DNA of 64,000 bases. Origin: Isoetes taiwanensis. Its lineage: Eukaryota; Streptophyta; Lycopodiopsida; Isoetales; Isoetaceae. The stretch is from NCBI GenBank assembly GCA_021234155.1, contig JAJEKV010000266.1, positions 404,036-468,035 on the forward strand, in the 5' to 3' direction. Of the stretch, positions 22,813 through 33,646 are shown piece after piece; position 1 is the stretch's first letter; each line of letters starts with the position of its first letter. Below the pieces are notes generated by a model that saw nothing but the letters and a program-made list of their open reading frames with translations, had not been told where the DNA came from and did no database searches. A program made the position numbers and the translations under genes.

Positions 22813-23940
22813 GGTAAAGATTTGCAGAAAAGAACAGTGATTCAAAGGCGGAGGACGAAGGCCAAGAACGGAGGACGAAGGCGCAGAGGAACGAAAAGGT
22901 TTAGGGCGCGAACCGAGGCTTAAGAGGTATGATGAGGGCGAAATCAGAGCCGCTGATGGTGCAGTGTCCTAAAGATGCCAAGGAGTGCATTGAGAGGCAA
23001 AAATTTGGCTGTGTCCCCAAACAACTTAAGGGAGAAGCAATGAACGGTGAAGATGAGACGTGAGAGAAGGATCTAATGTGACAGGTGGCCAAAGGACACA
23101 TATTAATGTTTGACGGGTATGAAAAGAAGCAATTGCATTTATTGCTGGCAACTCGAAGTGGGATATCATTAAAACGAATGTGTTAGAGGGTACCCTTGCT
23201 AGATATGTGGCGGGGAGAAAAGATTCTCGGCTTTAGAAAGAGCCTTGCATTGTAAAACACGCTGGCGGATTTCTGATTGGTCCACGCCGACTAGCGCCTC
23301 GGCTGGCTATATAAGACTAACCCGGAGTGAAGTTAAGACATCCGATGGCGCCGAGCATGGCCGCCGCCGGTTTGAACGAAAACCGCACTATGCCCACCAA
23401 CCGCCGAGTGGATTACTTGCAAAATGAATTGTTCGACTCGGGCGCCGCCACAATCGTGGCTCGCGAATGGATGGTCTGGTGCTCCGGATGGTGAACATCC
23501 CGACCCTAATACCAACGGGATGGAGGTGGTTCTCGCACCTTCGCCGGGACCCCGAAAGCGTAACCTCTACCACCTCCTCTCAAGATACTCGCCTCCAAAC
23601 CCGAGTAGAGGGTTTTTCCTCTTAGGTTTTAGTAGATAGGGCTCGAGCTCGCTTTTTGTATATAGGGGTGCCTATAGCGGAAATAGCGGGACAGGCCCGC
23701 ATTTGCAAAAAAAAAAAATATCCACTATAATATAATATGTCACTCGTTTAGTCACTATCCGTGGTGTTTGCTTCTTTGAATCAGACCGCTTGTTGATTTT
23801 CGCTTCAGGCGATGAAATGTTTTGAGGCTAAAACCATTAACCCGCTGTAGGTAATGGAGTGCCATCTAACTCAGCCAGCTTGGAAAACGCCGGGTCGAAC
23901 CACTTGAACAATTTGATAAGGGCCCAGCCAACTAAACTTA
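22813..23940. other. gypsy-2 spacer between integrase and ORF3
   Basis: No element-sense protein is recognisable. On the opposite strand there is a TATA-like CTATATAAG at 23308 with ATTGGT upstream (23276) and a 49-codon ORF at 23345-23494 starting MAPSMAAAGLNENR. This may be an antisense promoter. A second TATA-like TGTATATAG lies near 23658, next to a poly-A run (23706). Confidence 0.4.
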
Positions 23941-24930
23941 AGTTTATCCGGAAAATTTTTGTACCTAAAATCATAAAGAAGAACCCAATCTCCTTCTTTG
24001 AATGTCTTTGTCTTCGACGCTTGTCATGTAAAGATTTTTGCAATCACTGTTGTCCATGAAGAACACGAATATAAGCATCCCTTCAAGTTCATCCAACCGT
24101 GTTCTAATTGATAGACCCTTTCTTTGAGTGCAAAGCAGGTGGATTATGAGCAAGAGCTGATTGAAAACTGAGTGTTGGAAGGATGTATTCAAATGGCATG
24201 AGAGCTTCGACCATAAACCAATTTGAAAGGAGTGTGACTCAGAGTAATTTTGAAACAAGTATTGTAGGCCCAAAGAACAAGAGGGAAGTTTTGTTTGCCG
24301 GCCTGTGTATGAAGAAGGCCACAAATTTTCTTGAGAATGGTGACCGAGTTTTGTTGGTGCTTTTCGCCAAACCATTACCTTGAGGATAGTAAGGTGTGCT
24401 CTTGTGATGATGTATCGAGATAATCCGTCGCCTCCTTGATGGTATGATTGATAAAGTGGACACCACGATCACCGACCAGCTCCGTGGGGCAGCCAAATCG
24501 CGGATGATTTGTTGATAAAGGACCCCGGCCGGCTTTGCCGCAGTTGTTGTCCGGAAGCGCGCAAGCTTCGCCCATTTGGTAGCGTGAGTCGCGGAGAACC
24601 AGAACGTAACGCACGTGTGCCGCCAGAGAGGATCTATGGGTCCCACAAAGTCCATTCCCCATTTGCCGGAAGGGAAGTGGCGGGCGACCGGGCGCCAAGG
24701 GAAGAGCCGCCACGGGTCGCGGGTCGCCCCACCACCGGCAAGCATCACACGCGGCGGGCGGGCGTGAGCGCCTTTGAAAAGCGTGGGCCAAAAATACCCA
24801 GCTAGAAGGATTTTTCGTGGCCGCGGGTGTCACCATGAAAATGACCACCACCTAGCCCCTCGATGAGCTTCCCGAACAATATCCGAACTTCATGAGGTAG
24901 AACACAACGCCGAAGGATGGTATCCTTACC
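23940..24930 (-). pseudogene. gypsy-2 integrase, frameshifted
   Basis: The zinc-binding region is seen near 24930-24740 (LPHEVRILFGKLIEG with GGGHFHGDTR, then CDAC). The catalytic core follows with KWGMDFVGPIDPLWR (first Asp) near 24660, then HATKWAKLARFRTTTAAKP and, in another frame, CPTELVGDRGVHFINHTIK (second Asp) near 24490. A C-terminal part reaches about 23950. The integrase lies downstream of RNase H, as in Ty3/gypsy. Several frameshifts interrupt it, even though the LTRs of this element are nearly identical. Confidence 0.75.
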
Positions 24931-24949
24931 CTTTTTGTAGAGATGTCCC

Positions 24950-26229
24950 CGCAACCATGGTGTAGTCACGGACCTCGCGGAGAAATTGATGTCGACGGAT
25001 TGCCGCCAAGGTGAGAGAGCGCCTCGCCTTCGGGTGGAAGAGCACCGTGAGGAGGTACCGCTGAAAATCATGGAACCAATGTGGTGTTGCCGTGACTAAA
25101 AAAAGTTGAGCATCGTGAAAGGCGCCCGAGACTCCTGTTGAGGGATCATCCGTGTGGATGCGCGGAAAGATAATCGGGGACTACATGAGATTTGCCGCCT
25201 TTTATGAACAATTTCAAAGGGGCAAATTTTGAGAAGAAGGAACCAACGAGCAATGCGCGCCCGCGGGCGGATTTGTTGATCAAATAAAGGAGTGCTTGGT
25301 GGTCCACAAAGAACTTGATTTGACCGCCTAAAAGGTAGTGACTAAGCGTTGGACACGTAAAATGAGACCCAAAGCTTCACGCCAGGCAGAATAGTTGCGC
25401 CAGCAGAATTGAGTTTTCGGCCGGGCGATCGATTTGGTTTGTCAGTGCGCGATCATATTTTGAGAAAGAACAGCTCCAATAGCAAACGCCGAGACATCGA
25501 CATGAACATGAAAGGGCTTGTCCCATTGAGGAGGAACAAGAACCGGGCCCGAGTAAGCAAAAGCTTCAACTATTGAAAGCAAAGATCCGCCCGGGAATTC
25601 CAAGCCCGTGGATTCGTCACCCGTGAGTTTATGAATGGGATCTCGCAATGGTCGCTAGTCCGTGAATGAAGGTGGAGTAATAATTGACCTTACCTAGGAA
25701 AGAGCGTGTCTCTTTGATATTGGTCGGTGCTTGAGCCTTCAAAGACACAACCGATTTTGGCGGATCTCGTGGTGATACCCGCTTTTGCCGACAACGTGGC
25801 CTAATAAAACTCCCCGAGGTGACGCAAAAGGTGCATTTCTCGTGATTGAGACTAATGCCGGACTCATCACATTTCTCGAAGACGAAGTTCCAATTTATCC
25901 AAATGGTCACCATGGAACAGAGGCGAGAAGTCATCTTGAAAAATTTGTAAGAAGGGATTTTCCTTCATGAAATCATGAAAAAACGAGAGCATGATGCGCT
26001 GAAACGTGGATGGAGAGTTTGATAAGCCAAAAGGGACCACCTTGTAGGCAAAAAGTACCCTTCTTACCGGTGGTGAAAGTAGTCTTGAGTTGATCAGATT
26101 CTTTGATTGAGATCTGATTGTAGCCCGAAAAACCATCCATGAAGGAGTACATCTCATGTCTAGCAACCTCTTCCAGAACCTGGTCTGTGAAGGGAAGGGG
26201 AAAATGATCACGCTCCGTGGCCTGATTGA
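24950..26229 (-). pseudogene. gypsy-2 reverse transcriptase (3' part) and RNase H
   Basis: The frame reads RDHFPLPF from 26205, then MDGFSGYNQ, then FGLSNSPSTFQRIM and LQIFQDDFS. The last is the catalytic YxDD box written FQDD. Then come GISLNHEKCTF and TNIKETRSFLGKVNYYSTF (RT thumb), and KPFHVHVDVSAFAIGAVLSQ (RNase H, first Asp) near 25520. These are in several frames. The N-terminal RT is on the other side of the MITE-like insertion at 26238-26832. Confidence 0.8.
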
Positions 26230-26840
26230 GTTTTCGGTCATGGAATAATTTAAGGGCTAAACTTAGCTATTTGGCGATTTTTTAGCACATTTTCAAAAAA
26301 AATTGGCTAAAGTAAATGGAAAAAATTGGGAAAAAAATAATAATTTTAGCTTAACTTTTTTCGGGACTGCACCAACCCTGGAGCTCTTTAGCCAAACGCT
26401 AGAAAGTAAGAGAGTGAAATTTTGTATTGTTTAGCTAAACCATAGAAACTTTTAGAATAAATTTCTGGCTAGTTTAGCTAACATCATTCTAGTTTATATG
26501 AAACATATGATTAGTAGTTTAGTTTCTAGCATTATAAATTAATTTAAGTCGTAGACTTTGCTAGTTAGCATTATTCTAGAATGTTTTCACAAAGAAAATA
26601 AGTGCAAACAATTGAAAAAAGGTATAGTAATTTGGCTTAATGTTTTTTGTTGGCCCCACCATAGAAATTTTTGGAATGATGTTTGGGTTAGTTTAGCTAA
26701 ACCCTAGAAAGTATGAGAGGAAAAATGTGTAGAGTTTAGCTAAACCACATAAAGTTTTGGGATTAATATCGAGCAAGTTTATCTAAAGTCATTCTGGCTA
26801 ATAAGAAATATGCGATTAGTAATTTATTCCCTGTTTTCGG
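26230..26840. mobile_element. MITE-like insertion with 8-bp target duplication
   Basis: A 595-bp AT-rich block (26238-26832) is flanked by identical GTTTTCGG at 26230-26237 and 26833-26840. Excising it with one repeat restores the RT motif VDYRKLNQAT, proving that it is an insertion. The ends show a weak inverted repeat (GGAATAATTTA at 26242, GGAATAAATTA on the opposite strand at the other end). There is no ORF. An 8-bp duplication is typical of hAT-type elements, so a non-autonomous hAT-like element is likely. Internal copies of TTAGCTAAACC are present. Confidence 0.8.
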
Positions 26841-27320
26841 TAGTCCACACAGACGCGGATCTTACCATTGTGTTTGAGGGCAATGACTATGGGGCTCACC
26901 CATTCAGAATGTTTGACCTCATAGATCAAACCTGCAGCAAGGAGTTTGTCAATTTCCGCCTTGACGCGATCACGGTAATTAGGGTTGAGCCGGTACTGTC
27001 GTTGCTAAACTGGACGTGCATCAGATTTGGTAGGAATGGTGAGTTCCCCAAGCTTTTGTTGATTCCTCAAGATCTCTCAGAGCTCTAGGCTTAAAATGTG
27101 TTTGAATTTTTTGAACAGTTTGACGGCCCTGTTACGATAAGGGGCCGGAAGATTTGCAGCAATGCGGACAGGCTGATTGTTGCCCACGTCCACGATCTCA
27201 ACTTCAGGAGTCCGAATATGAGGTATCACTTCGTGTCCCGGACAATATGAGCAAAGGTTGAAGCATAACAGGATGCGTGGCACTCTGCGTGGTGAAAAAG
27301 AGAGGTTGCTGAGTTTCATC
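26841..27320 (-). pseudogene. gypsy-2 reverse transcriptase, N-terminal part
   Basis: The minus-strand reading gives PTKSDARP, then QYRLNPNYRDRVKAEIDKL, AAGLIYEVKHSEWVSPIV and HNGKIRVCVDYR, where the MITE-like insertion cuts it. This is the classic start of a Ty3/gypsy RT (basic 'YR..P' block, 'G.I..S.SPWVSP', 'R.CVDYR'). Together with 24950-26229 it forms one RT domain. Confidence 0.78.
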
Positions 27321-27429
27321 CAGCAGAGGTTGCTTCATGACAGCGTGTACATCAACAGGAGTTGGAGGAGGTTCAGCATCTGAAAAGTGATCAACACGTT
27401 GGATTCTATTGCAAGGAGCCAGGTAAGGG

Positions 27430-29058
27430 TCAAGCAAAAGCCACCATACGGTCCTGATCAAGAGTCATGTCTCCCCAAGGATCAGCATATTCGGGGTAGG
27501 ATGACAGAGGCAGACTCGCAGGTGGAGCCTGAACTTGATAAATATTCTGAGCTTCCTCAGAATCTGTGTCTGAGAGAGAGGGTTCCGCATGTTCAACAGA
27601 AATGATCTTGCCTGTTTCCAAGTCCATGGTGGCATTGAGGTGACCATCAGTGATGACCAACTGATCCGTGGCCCAGTAATGGATACTCTTGGCCTGGCGG
27701 AGAAAAGGTCTGCCGACCAACATTTCATAGTCACCTGGATCTTCGCCAGCCTTCCAAACTCCAAATTCCATGGGGAATCGGAGATCACCTATGTTGATGT
27801 GAAGAAGAGGCGTGACGCCTTGAGGTCTCGTGATATGGCCATTAGCCAACTTGATGTCATATGGGGCACGAAAGAGTTGTGTGATGCCCATTTGTTTGCG
27901 GAGTTTATCCGTGATGAGATTGACTGCGCTACCCCCGTCAATTTGAACATGATTGACTTGTTGATTTCCCACCGTGGCATGGACCGTGGGTGTAGAGGTA
28001 GCAACAGCCCCAACTAAAACTGTTGGGAGTGGTAACTGGTCCTTGAGAGCAGGACAGAGTTTCAAAATGGTTGCCAAGCTTAAAGGAATTTTGATCTTGG
28101 CAAGCTCCTCTTGGAGTTCCAGAGGCACATGAGAGAAAGGATCTGCTGGATCCACGGGTGCTGGAGTGCGTGGTAAGGAAGCAGCAACTTCTTTGAGCAG
28201 GTCAACCTCAGCAGCAATATTTGGATATGTCTGAGAGCGTGGAGGTTGAGATGTGGAAGGTATATCATGGCGTTGTTGAGCTCTGGTGGTGGCATGAACA
28301 TTTGCCAACGTTCGGCCTTCAGCAGCTTGCATGAGGTTCAAAATACTTTGGCGAACCTTAGGCATGACATGCGGCATGAGTTTCTCCAAGTCAGGTGCAA
28401 AGTGAACCTTTTTTTCTTCGTCATGAGGAATGGTGTCGACTGCAAAGGCAGGTTGCGTGCCATTAGGGATAATGGTTAAGGGGCGTGACGCCCTGGTCTG
28501 GCGTGAAACCAAACCAACCCAATTTGATGGCTGAACTGGAGGATTTAGTGCCTGAAAAATTTCTTCCTGTGCTTGTTGATCCAGCTGAGGTTGATTTGCA
28601 GGAGCTGGTTGATATCGTGATTGCTGAGGCGCTCTTGGTGGCTTCTTAAGAACGGGTCTCGGGCCTTGTTTGCCATTAGCAATCCAGAGTTGGTAAGCCG
28701 TGAGGCGGACCGATGTGGTCTGATTGGTGCCAGGAAGCTGTACCTGAACTTGTGGAAGTTGAGGACACGCCGTGGTGGTATGACCCCATTCTTGACAGTG
28801 GTAACACTGAGCTTTAGAAGGATCAAAAGGAGGACGTGGGTTTGGTCCCCGTTGTTGCCCCATTCTCGATAGAGTTGATTCGGTTTGCTCGGAAGTGGTG
28901 GCTCGCCGATAGTGTGATTGTTGCCGAGGTGTTGTTTGCACTTGATAAACGAGTTTGTTGCGGAGCGGTGTAGGATGAGTGCGAAAGTGCACTCTTCCGC
29001 GGCATGATTGCACATGTTGCATCTTTTGCAATGAGGCGGGCCATGGGTTGAGTTGCAC
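27430..29058 (-). CDS. gypsy-2 gag C-terminus and aspartic protease
   Basis: This 542-residue open frame is the longest uninterrupted frame of the element. A CCHC zinc knuckle is seen at about residue 82 (CYHCQEWGHTTTAC), preceded in an overlapping frame (29120-28960) by another Cys/His cluster (CHICKYQGHLANEC). The protease starts near residue 370: the catalytic motif is IDGGSAVNLI, with D-G-G instead of the usual D-S/T-G. A hydrophobic 'LVGRPFL' segment follows, matching the second loop (usually 'ILG...L'). The protease processes the Gag-Pol polyprotein in the particle. The altered catalytic triad makes activity uncertain. Confidence 0.82.
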   Translation of the reverse strand: MQLNPWPASLQKMQHVQSCRGRVHFRTHPTPLRNKLVYQVQTTPRQQSHYRRATTSEQTESTLSRMGQQRGPNPRPPFDPSKAQCYHCQEWGHTTTACPQLPQVQVQLPGTNQTTSVRLTAYQLWIANGKQGPRPVLKKPPRAPQQSRYQPAPANQPQLDQQAQEEIFQALNPPVQPSNWVGLVSRQTRASRPLTIIPNGTQPAFAVDTIPHDEEKKVHFAPDLEKLMPHVMPKVRQSILNLMQAAEGRTLANVHATTRAQQRHDIPSTSQPPRSQTYPNIAAEVDLLKEVAASLPRTPAPVDPADPFSHVPLELQEELAKIKIPLSLATILKLCPALKDQLPLPTVLVGAVATSTPTVHATVGNQQVNHVQIDGGSAVNLITDKLRKQMGITQLFRAPYDIKLANGHITRPQGVTPLLHINIGDLRFPMEFGVWKAGEDPGDYEMLVGRPFLRQAKSIHYWATDQLVITDGHLNATMDLETGKIISVEHAEPSLSDTDSEEAQNIYQVQAPPASLPLSSYPEYADPWGDMTLDQDRMVAFA

Positions 29059-30253
29059 TCATTCGCCAAGTGGCCTTGATATTTGCAAATATGGCACCGT
29101 GATCCGACCGCTACTGTGGATTGGCGTGTTGAGGCCGGACTGACCGCCTGTGGAACCATGATGTGGAATGAAGGGAGCTCTTGAAGAGCCACGCATACGG
29201 GGGAAACATTGATCGAAAGTGATTGACAAGGTCGATAGCCTGCTCCAAAGTCTTGGGACGCAGTATTCGATCATGAGTCGAATAGCCGGAGGAAGTCCTT
29301 GGAGAAACCGGACCAAAAATCGGCTCGTGGTTGGGTACTCCTTGAGCTTACTTAGCGAATGTGAAGTCGATCCGCAAAATCCCTGGCAGACTCCGTGGGC
29401 TCTTGTTGAAGTTCATTGAGTTGCTTGAGATGAAGTTGATCATCATCCGTGGTCCCATAATGAGAAAGAAAAGCAGTTCTCATTTCGGACCAATCTTGTT
29501 TCCAATGGCTTTTGTTGGACATGAGCCATTGATGAGGAGAGCCACGCAGGGTGGTGGAAAAGATGTGGAATTTCAGTTGAGGTTGCGCATGACCATTTAG
29601 AACAGCTAGAGTCTCAAATTCTTCCATGTGGGCCTGAGCATTTTGGTCTAAAGGTTTGCCTTTCGTGTTGCCAAAGGTGGGATATGTCAGTTTCAAGGTC
29701 TGAAAGGTAGATGTGAAAGTGCTGGGCTGGACAGGAACAGTATAGTGATGATATTGAGGTTGAGTTGGAGGTGGCATGGTGCCTGAAGGACCCTGATGAA
29801 GGGGTGACTGGGGTTGAGGAACTGAAGGTGCCTGAGCATTGGTTTTGAGATCTGTAAGGTTGTAAACAGGAAGTGCAGTGGGAAATGTAGGGAAAGGAAA
29901 TTCCTGGGTAGGCGCAAAAGAGACTTGTGGATATCCCTGCCCACCCGGGGGAGATGATGGTTGTGAAGGAAGAGGCGTATGGCCTGAAGAGTGATGGATG
30001 TAGGTGTGTTCAGGTGTATGAAAGTAAGGTTGAGAAGGTTGAGCCTGATAGGGCTCCTGATAGTGATGAGGTGACTGAGGCTGTGAGCAATGTTTGCACG
30101 CTTGGGGTGGGGAACTGGGACGAGACAGGACACGAGGGGTGGGTGGCGCCGACTGAGCCCTAGACCGAAGATGGTTTCCCGACGCTGATGGCGCTCCAAG
30201 CGAGATGCCGTCTGAGAAAGGAGTTCTTCTGGCGTGAAATTTCGGACAGACAT
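29059..30253 (-). pseudogene. gypsy-2 gag, N-terminal and core, frameshifted
   Basis: The start ATG is at 30253 (MSVRNFTPEELLSQTASRLE), 47 bp after the PBS. A Pro/Gln/His-rich segment follows, then the gag core (29777-29352): LTYPTFGNTKGKPLDQNAQ, AHMEEFETLAVLNGHAQPQ, RGSPHQWLMSN and LNELQQEPTESARDFADRL. This fits the retrotransposon gag domain with its conserved 'W' and 'Q...ES...F' blocks. It forms the particle and binds element RNA. Two frameshifts separate the pieces. Confidence 0.78.
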
Positions 30254-30282
30254 GGCGACAGAAGAAATGAGGATCGAATCAG

Positions 30283-30300
30283 ACCCGGCAGCGGCGACAG
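30283..30300 (-). other. gypsy-2 primer-binding site, tRNA-Asp type
   Basis: Directly after the 5' LTR end (CCCCAAACA) the minus strand reads CTGTCGCCGCTGCCGGGTC. This resembles the plant tRNA-Asp site TGGCGCCGTTGCCGGGGA with a few changes. It sits where minus-strand DNA synthesis is primed. Confidence 0.7.
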
Positions 30301-30887
30301 TGTTTGGGGTCTGGGTTCGGGAACTCCTGGAAGACAGCCCTCTGTGAGGACCCGTGGATCTACCAGGAGAGTCCGGGGGACTATGTCACGCGGGATTTGC
30401 AAGAAGAGAACAAGAAGAAGAAAACAGAGCCAAGAGAACAATGAGAGGAAAATGATAAGCTTCCTTGATATCAATGATGAACATACATGAGCTCTCGCAA
30501 AAGAGAGAAAACTGAAAAGAGACAAGACTCAAAACTCATCTAGAACTCATGTGCGAGCTCTAGTCATATATATAGTACAATGGCCTTTGGCCCAATATAG
30601 ACACTCTGACTGATCTCGGTGCCGACTCCTGGAAGGAGGCCTGATTTGCAGGAATGTTGGCGGTGCCTCTTGAAGTGCCTAGAATCATGCTGACGCTGAC
30701 GCGGGTGGTGACAGGCCGTCACTTGTCTGAGCGGCGCCTCTTAGGCGCAGGCTTTGACTGCGTGGTCTGCTGCTTGGTCTTCTGCTGAGCCTTTGATGGC
30801 TGACCCGTGGCTGACTGTGGATCCTTGAGCTTGACTTGGTCCGTCGTATGCATGAATAGTCCTGTACCAGGAGGCACAGGACTAACA
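30301..30887 (-). repeat. gypsy-2 5' LTR
   Basis: 587 bp, same ends and length as 11376-11962. Differences by eye include ATCTACC/ATCTAAC, GTCC/GTTC, GCAAGAA/GCAAAAA, GATAAG/GACAAG, CAATATAG/CACTATAG, GGCC/GACC, TAGGCG/TAGACG and GTGGAT/GTGAAT. Near-identity dates the insertion as recent. Confidence 0.92.
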
Positions 30888-30892
30888 GCAAG

Positions 30893-31400
30893 GTTGCCGA
30901 TGTGCAGTGCCATTGATCGCTTGAGTAGGATCACCCCGGGGGGTTCACCTCTATATAAGGGGCATATGGCATGTGCGTGCATCAAGTCAGGAGAAACCCC
31001 TCTGTATACAGCTGACCCTCCATAGAAACCCCTATGTATACGGTCCCATACTGTCGAAGAATCATACCCGATTCCATACTTTTACACCCAGTCTAAGCAC
31101 TTCTTGCCCTACCCTCAACCTTATTTTTACGTCCGAATTTCATTCATGTATCCTACCCTCTACCGTATTTTTACATCCAGTCCGCAAATGTTGCATCCAG
31201 TCAGTATTTAGGGTTCTTCGTGGCGCCATTTGAGTTCAATGGTCACTCCAGAAAATAAGAAAGAAATACGCCTGGAATTTTATTTATTTTAATTAAATCG
31301 ATTTTAGGATGACATCATAACGAAATTCATTATTGATTATTGAATAATGACTTTAAATTAATTATTGGTCATGATTTTATTTTCGGGCACGTCTTTTAAG
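30893..31400. other. Flank between gypsy-2 and unrecognised gene
   Basis: There is no coding sequence. A TATA-like CTATATAAGG lies at 30950 on the plus strand. Repeated short motifs such as TTTTTACATCCAGTC and TTTTTACGTCCG are present (31060-31210). This is the DNA that gypsy-2 inserted into on its right side. Confidence 0.4.
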
Positions 31401-31407
31401 GACGTCA

Positions 31408-33646
31408 TTATGGTGAACTTCGCCATGCAGCTGCCGCCAATGGCATAACCTGAGCAAGATGCTTGAATGTTTCTTCCCTAAGACCGACCTTGTAAAAGAA
31501 GCTTTCTCGTGTGGAGCGCATAGTGGTGGACATACTCGGACCTGCAAAATTGAGAGAAAGAAAATTGTGCATTCTTCTCCCTCCCCATATCTTAATTGTT
31601 TCAAACAACGCCTTTGTGGTTTCCCTGTATCTTCTTTTATGCCCTGGTCTGATTATGTTTTGAGCTATGTCCCTTAGAAAATCCCAAAGAGCTGGTTTTC
31701 CACTAAATTTACCTTGCCGATGTGCCTCCACTATGTCCTGGCAGAATCTGCTGACATCTTTCCTGTTCATTGACTCCTCCAGACTCCCTCTTAGCGACCT
31801 TTCTTTCATGGACAATGCAGTAACTCTCATTTTGGAAAACATTAATTCCTTATGTAACTTCCTTACCTCATGAACTGCAGACCTGGCCATCTTCTTCATC
31901 TCAATTGCATTCAAGTAATCTGATCTAATACATAATTTTGTGGTTCTAAAGCCCCTTGCCACCTTGTCATCGGTCTGTCTATGCACTCTCATGTAAAAAT
32001 CCCTCTCTTTCGGAATAGCAGCACATAAAGAACATTGATAATTTTCAAAGGGTTCACCTTTAAGACTGACCCTCTTGCATTTCTTATGCCTAAACGAGCC
32101 ACTAATCTCTATTAAACGCTGCCCGACTACAAATGTATGCTGCAATGCAGGTTCACAATACCAATGTGTCCCTTCTTTCAGCTCATGCAGAAAGGGTCTT
32201 AAATCCTTAACTTTATCTTCATACCTATATTTGTTCTGCCAATAGCCCCAGCATAGTAGAGCCAAGGACGTTTCTGTTACCGAAATACGACAATGAAACC
32301 CTAGATACCCTACAAACTTAAAGTGCAAACCACTTATGAAGCCACTAAGAGTACTCACGTGAACTGTTACTTGATGAAGCTTGGCTGCTCGAGCTTGGAG
32401 GAGGGCACGGAGGATTTGCTGCTCATGTCAAAATCAGTCCGAATCAGCTGAGATTATTCAACATTATAACAGCTAAAACGTAAAACGTGAACACTACTTC
32501 TAACAAATAAAATAGAGGTTACCTCTTGCAAAAAAAGAATGCAATTTTCCTTGTTGCGGGTCTGCTTCAGCCCATTTCTTCGGCCTGCCACCTCTTGCTG
32601 CTTGGTCACCTGACTCCTTACCTGTATTCATTTCAGCATGCACGTGTCTCTTAGATAGAATATGATCTTTCATGTGGCCATTAAGACATCCAGTTCTTGG
32701 AAACAGTTCGAGAAGCCTTTCACACATGGCACAAACAACACGAATGTCATCAAGTTTAGCATATCCACCAACGCTGCTCTCATATAGCTTGAACACAACA
32801 TCAAAAATTCTAGTTTCTTCTTGAAACTTTGCAATGGCAGCAGCTAATGTACTTTCTACTAGAGTTTGATTCTCCTTGCAAATGTCCAGCTCCTCCTCAA
32901 CATTGCAAGGCTGATCCTCCTTCTCCACACCCTGCTCTCCCTTCTCCTCACACTTGAGGTTACGCTCATAATTATCGGCATGACCCTTGGACTTCAAGTG
33001 GCTGCGTTCAAAGTTACACAAGGTGTCATCTCCACCTTTACCATAACATTTCTCACATTCAAGACACCAAATAGCAAATACTGGTTTACCATGGGCATCA
33101 TAAGAACACAATTCAAACCTGTCTTTTCGATTCTTTCGCTGCAGCTTTGAACTTAACTTCTTCAAAGCACCATTTGGCAACATCAAACCTTGTTGCTAAC
33201 TTGGATAGCAACCTATTCTTTGAAAAATTCAAATCTGATACATCATCTAAAAAGGCGGTATCTTCAACGAGAACAAGTTCATCATCATGATTTACCTCTT
33301 CATTGGTCTGCTCCTCGGCTATGACAGTCTGGTCTACCATCTCAAATTGGAGATTTTGAGATGAAATGCTCTCAACAACAGTCCCTCTGCCTTTTTGTGC
33401 GGGCTCTCCAACCACCTTGATAGTAACCTCGTCACCACAAACCTTAAACCTTACCTCCTGCCTTGACGTGAAGGCCACTTCCCTATCTCCAAGAAATACA
33501 AATTCTTTCTCATCCTCGAGTAGCCCGTCCTGTCTTATTTCATTGCGGACATCCAAGTAAGTGCATTCTTGGGACACCATCACGAGGCCAAGGTCAGCCA
33601 CGATTCCACAACCTTCATTCACCTTAACAACTATCGTCCTTTCCAT
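31408..33646 (-). CDS. Unrecognised multi-exon gene: beta-rich N-terminus, zinc-finger-like middle, transposase-like C-terminus
   Basis: Exon-like frames on the minus strand: 33646-33113 (MERTIVVKVNEGCGIVADLG..., then YLDVRNEIRQDGLLEDEKEF and FVFLGDREV, perhaps a ubiquitin-like fold, then an acidic stretch); 33186-32523 (CLECEKCYGKGGDD, then CNFERSHLKSKGHADNYER, a C2H2-like finger, and a second one near CAMCERLLELFPRTG with HMKDHILSKRHVH); and about 32400-31408 (LLQARAAKLHQVTVHVSTL to PLAAAAWRSSP). An intron lies near 32522 (GTAACC donor). The first two frames overlap, implying a frameshift or cryptic intron. The last exon has RYRETTKALFETIKIWGGRR and FLSLNFAGPS, a pattern I associate with P-element-like transposase proteins, and stops early. 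It may be a truncated transposase-derived gene. Function unknown. Confidence 0.5.

Larger units (their letters stand above)
11376..30887 (-). mobile_element. Young Ty3/gypsy retrotransposon (gypsy-2) with nested insertions
   Basis: This is a complete element on the minus strand: 587-bp LTRs at both ends, perfect 5-bp target duplication GCAAG (11371-11375 and 30888-30892), tRNA-Asp-type PBS and a PPT. The gene order is gag, zinc knuckle, protease, RT, RNase H, integrase, then an extra ORF3 running into the 3' LTR. Integrase after RNase H defines it as Ty3/gypsy. Removing the 7.9-kb DNA transposon and the 595-bp MITE-like insertion gives an original length of about 11 kb. The LTRs differ at only about ten sites by eye, so the insertion is recent. 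Confidence 0.9.

Noticed and set aside
31408-32358. Retrotransposon gag or pol of the outer element
   Set aside because: No zinc knuckle, protease or polymerase motif; the C2H2-like and transposase-like patterns fit better.
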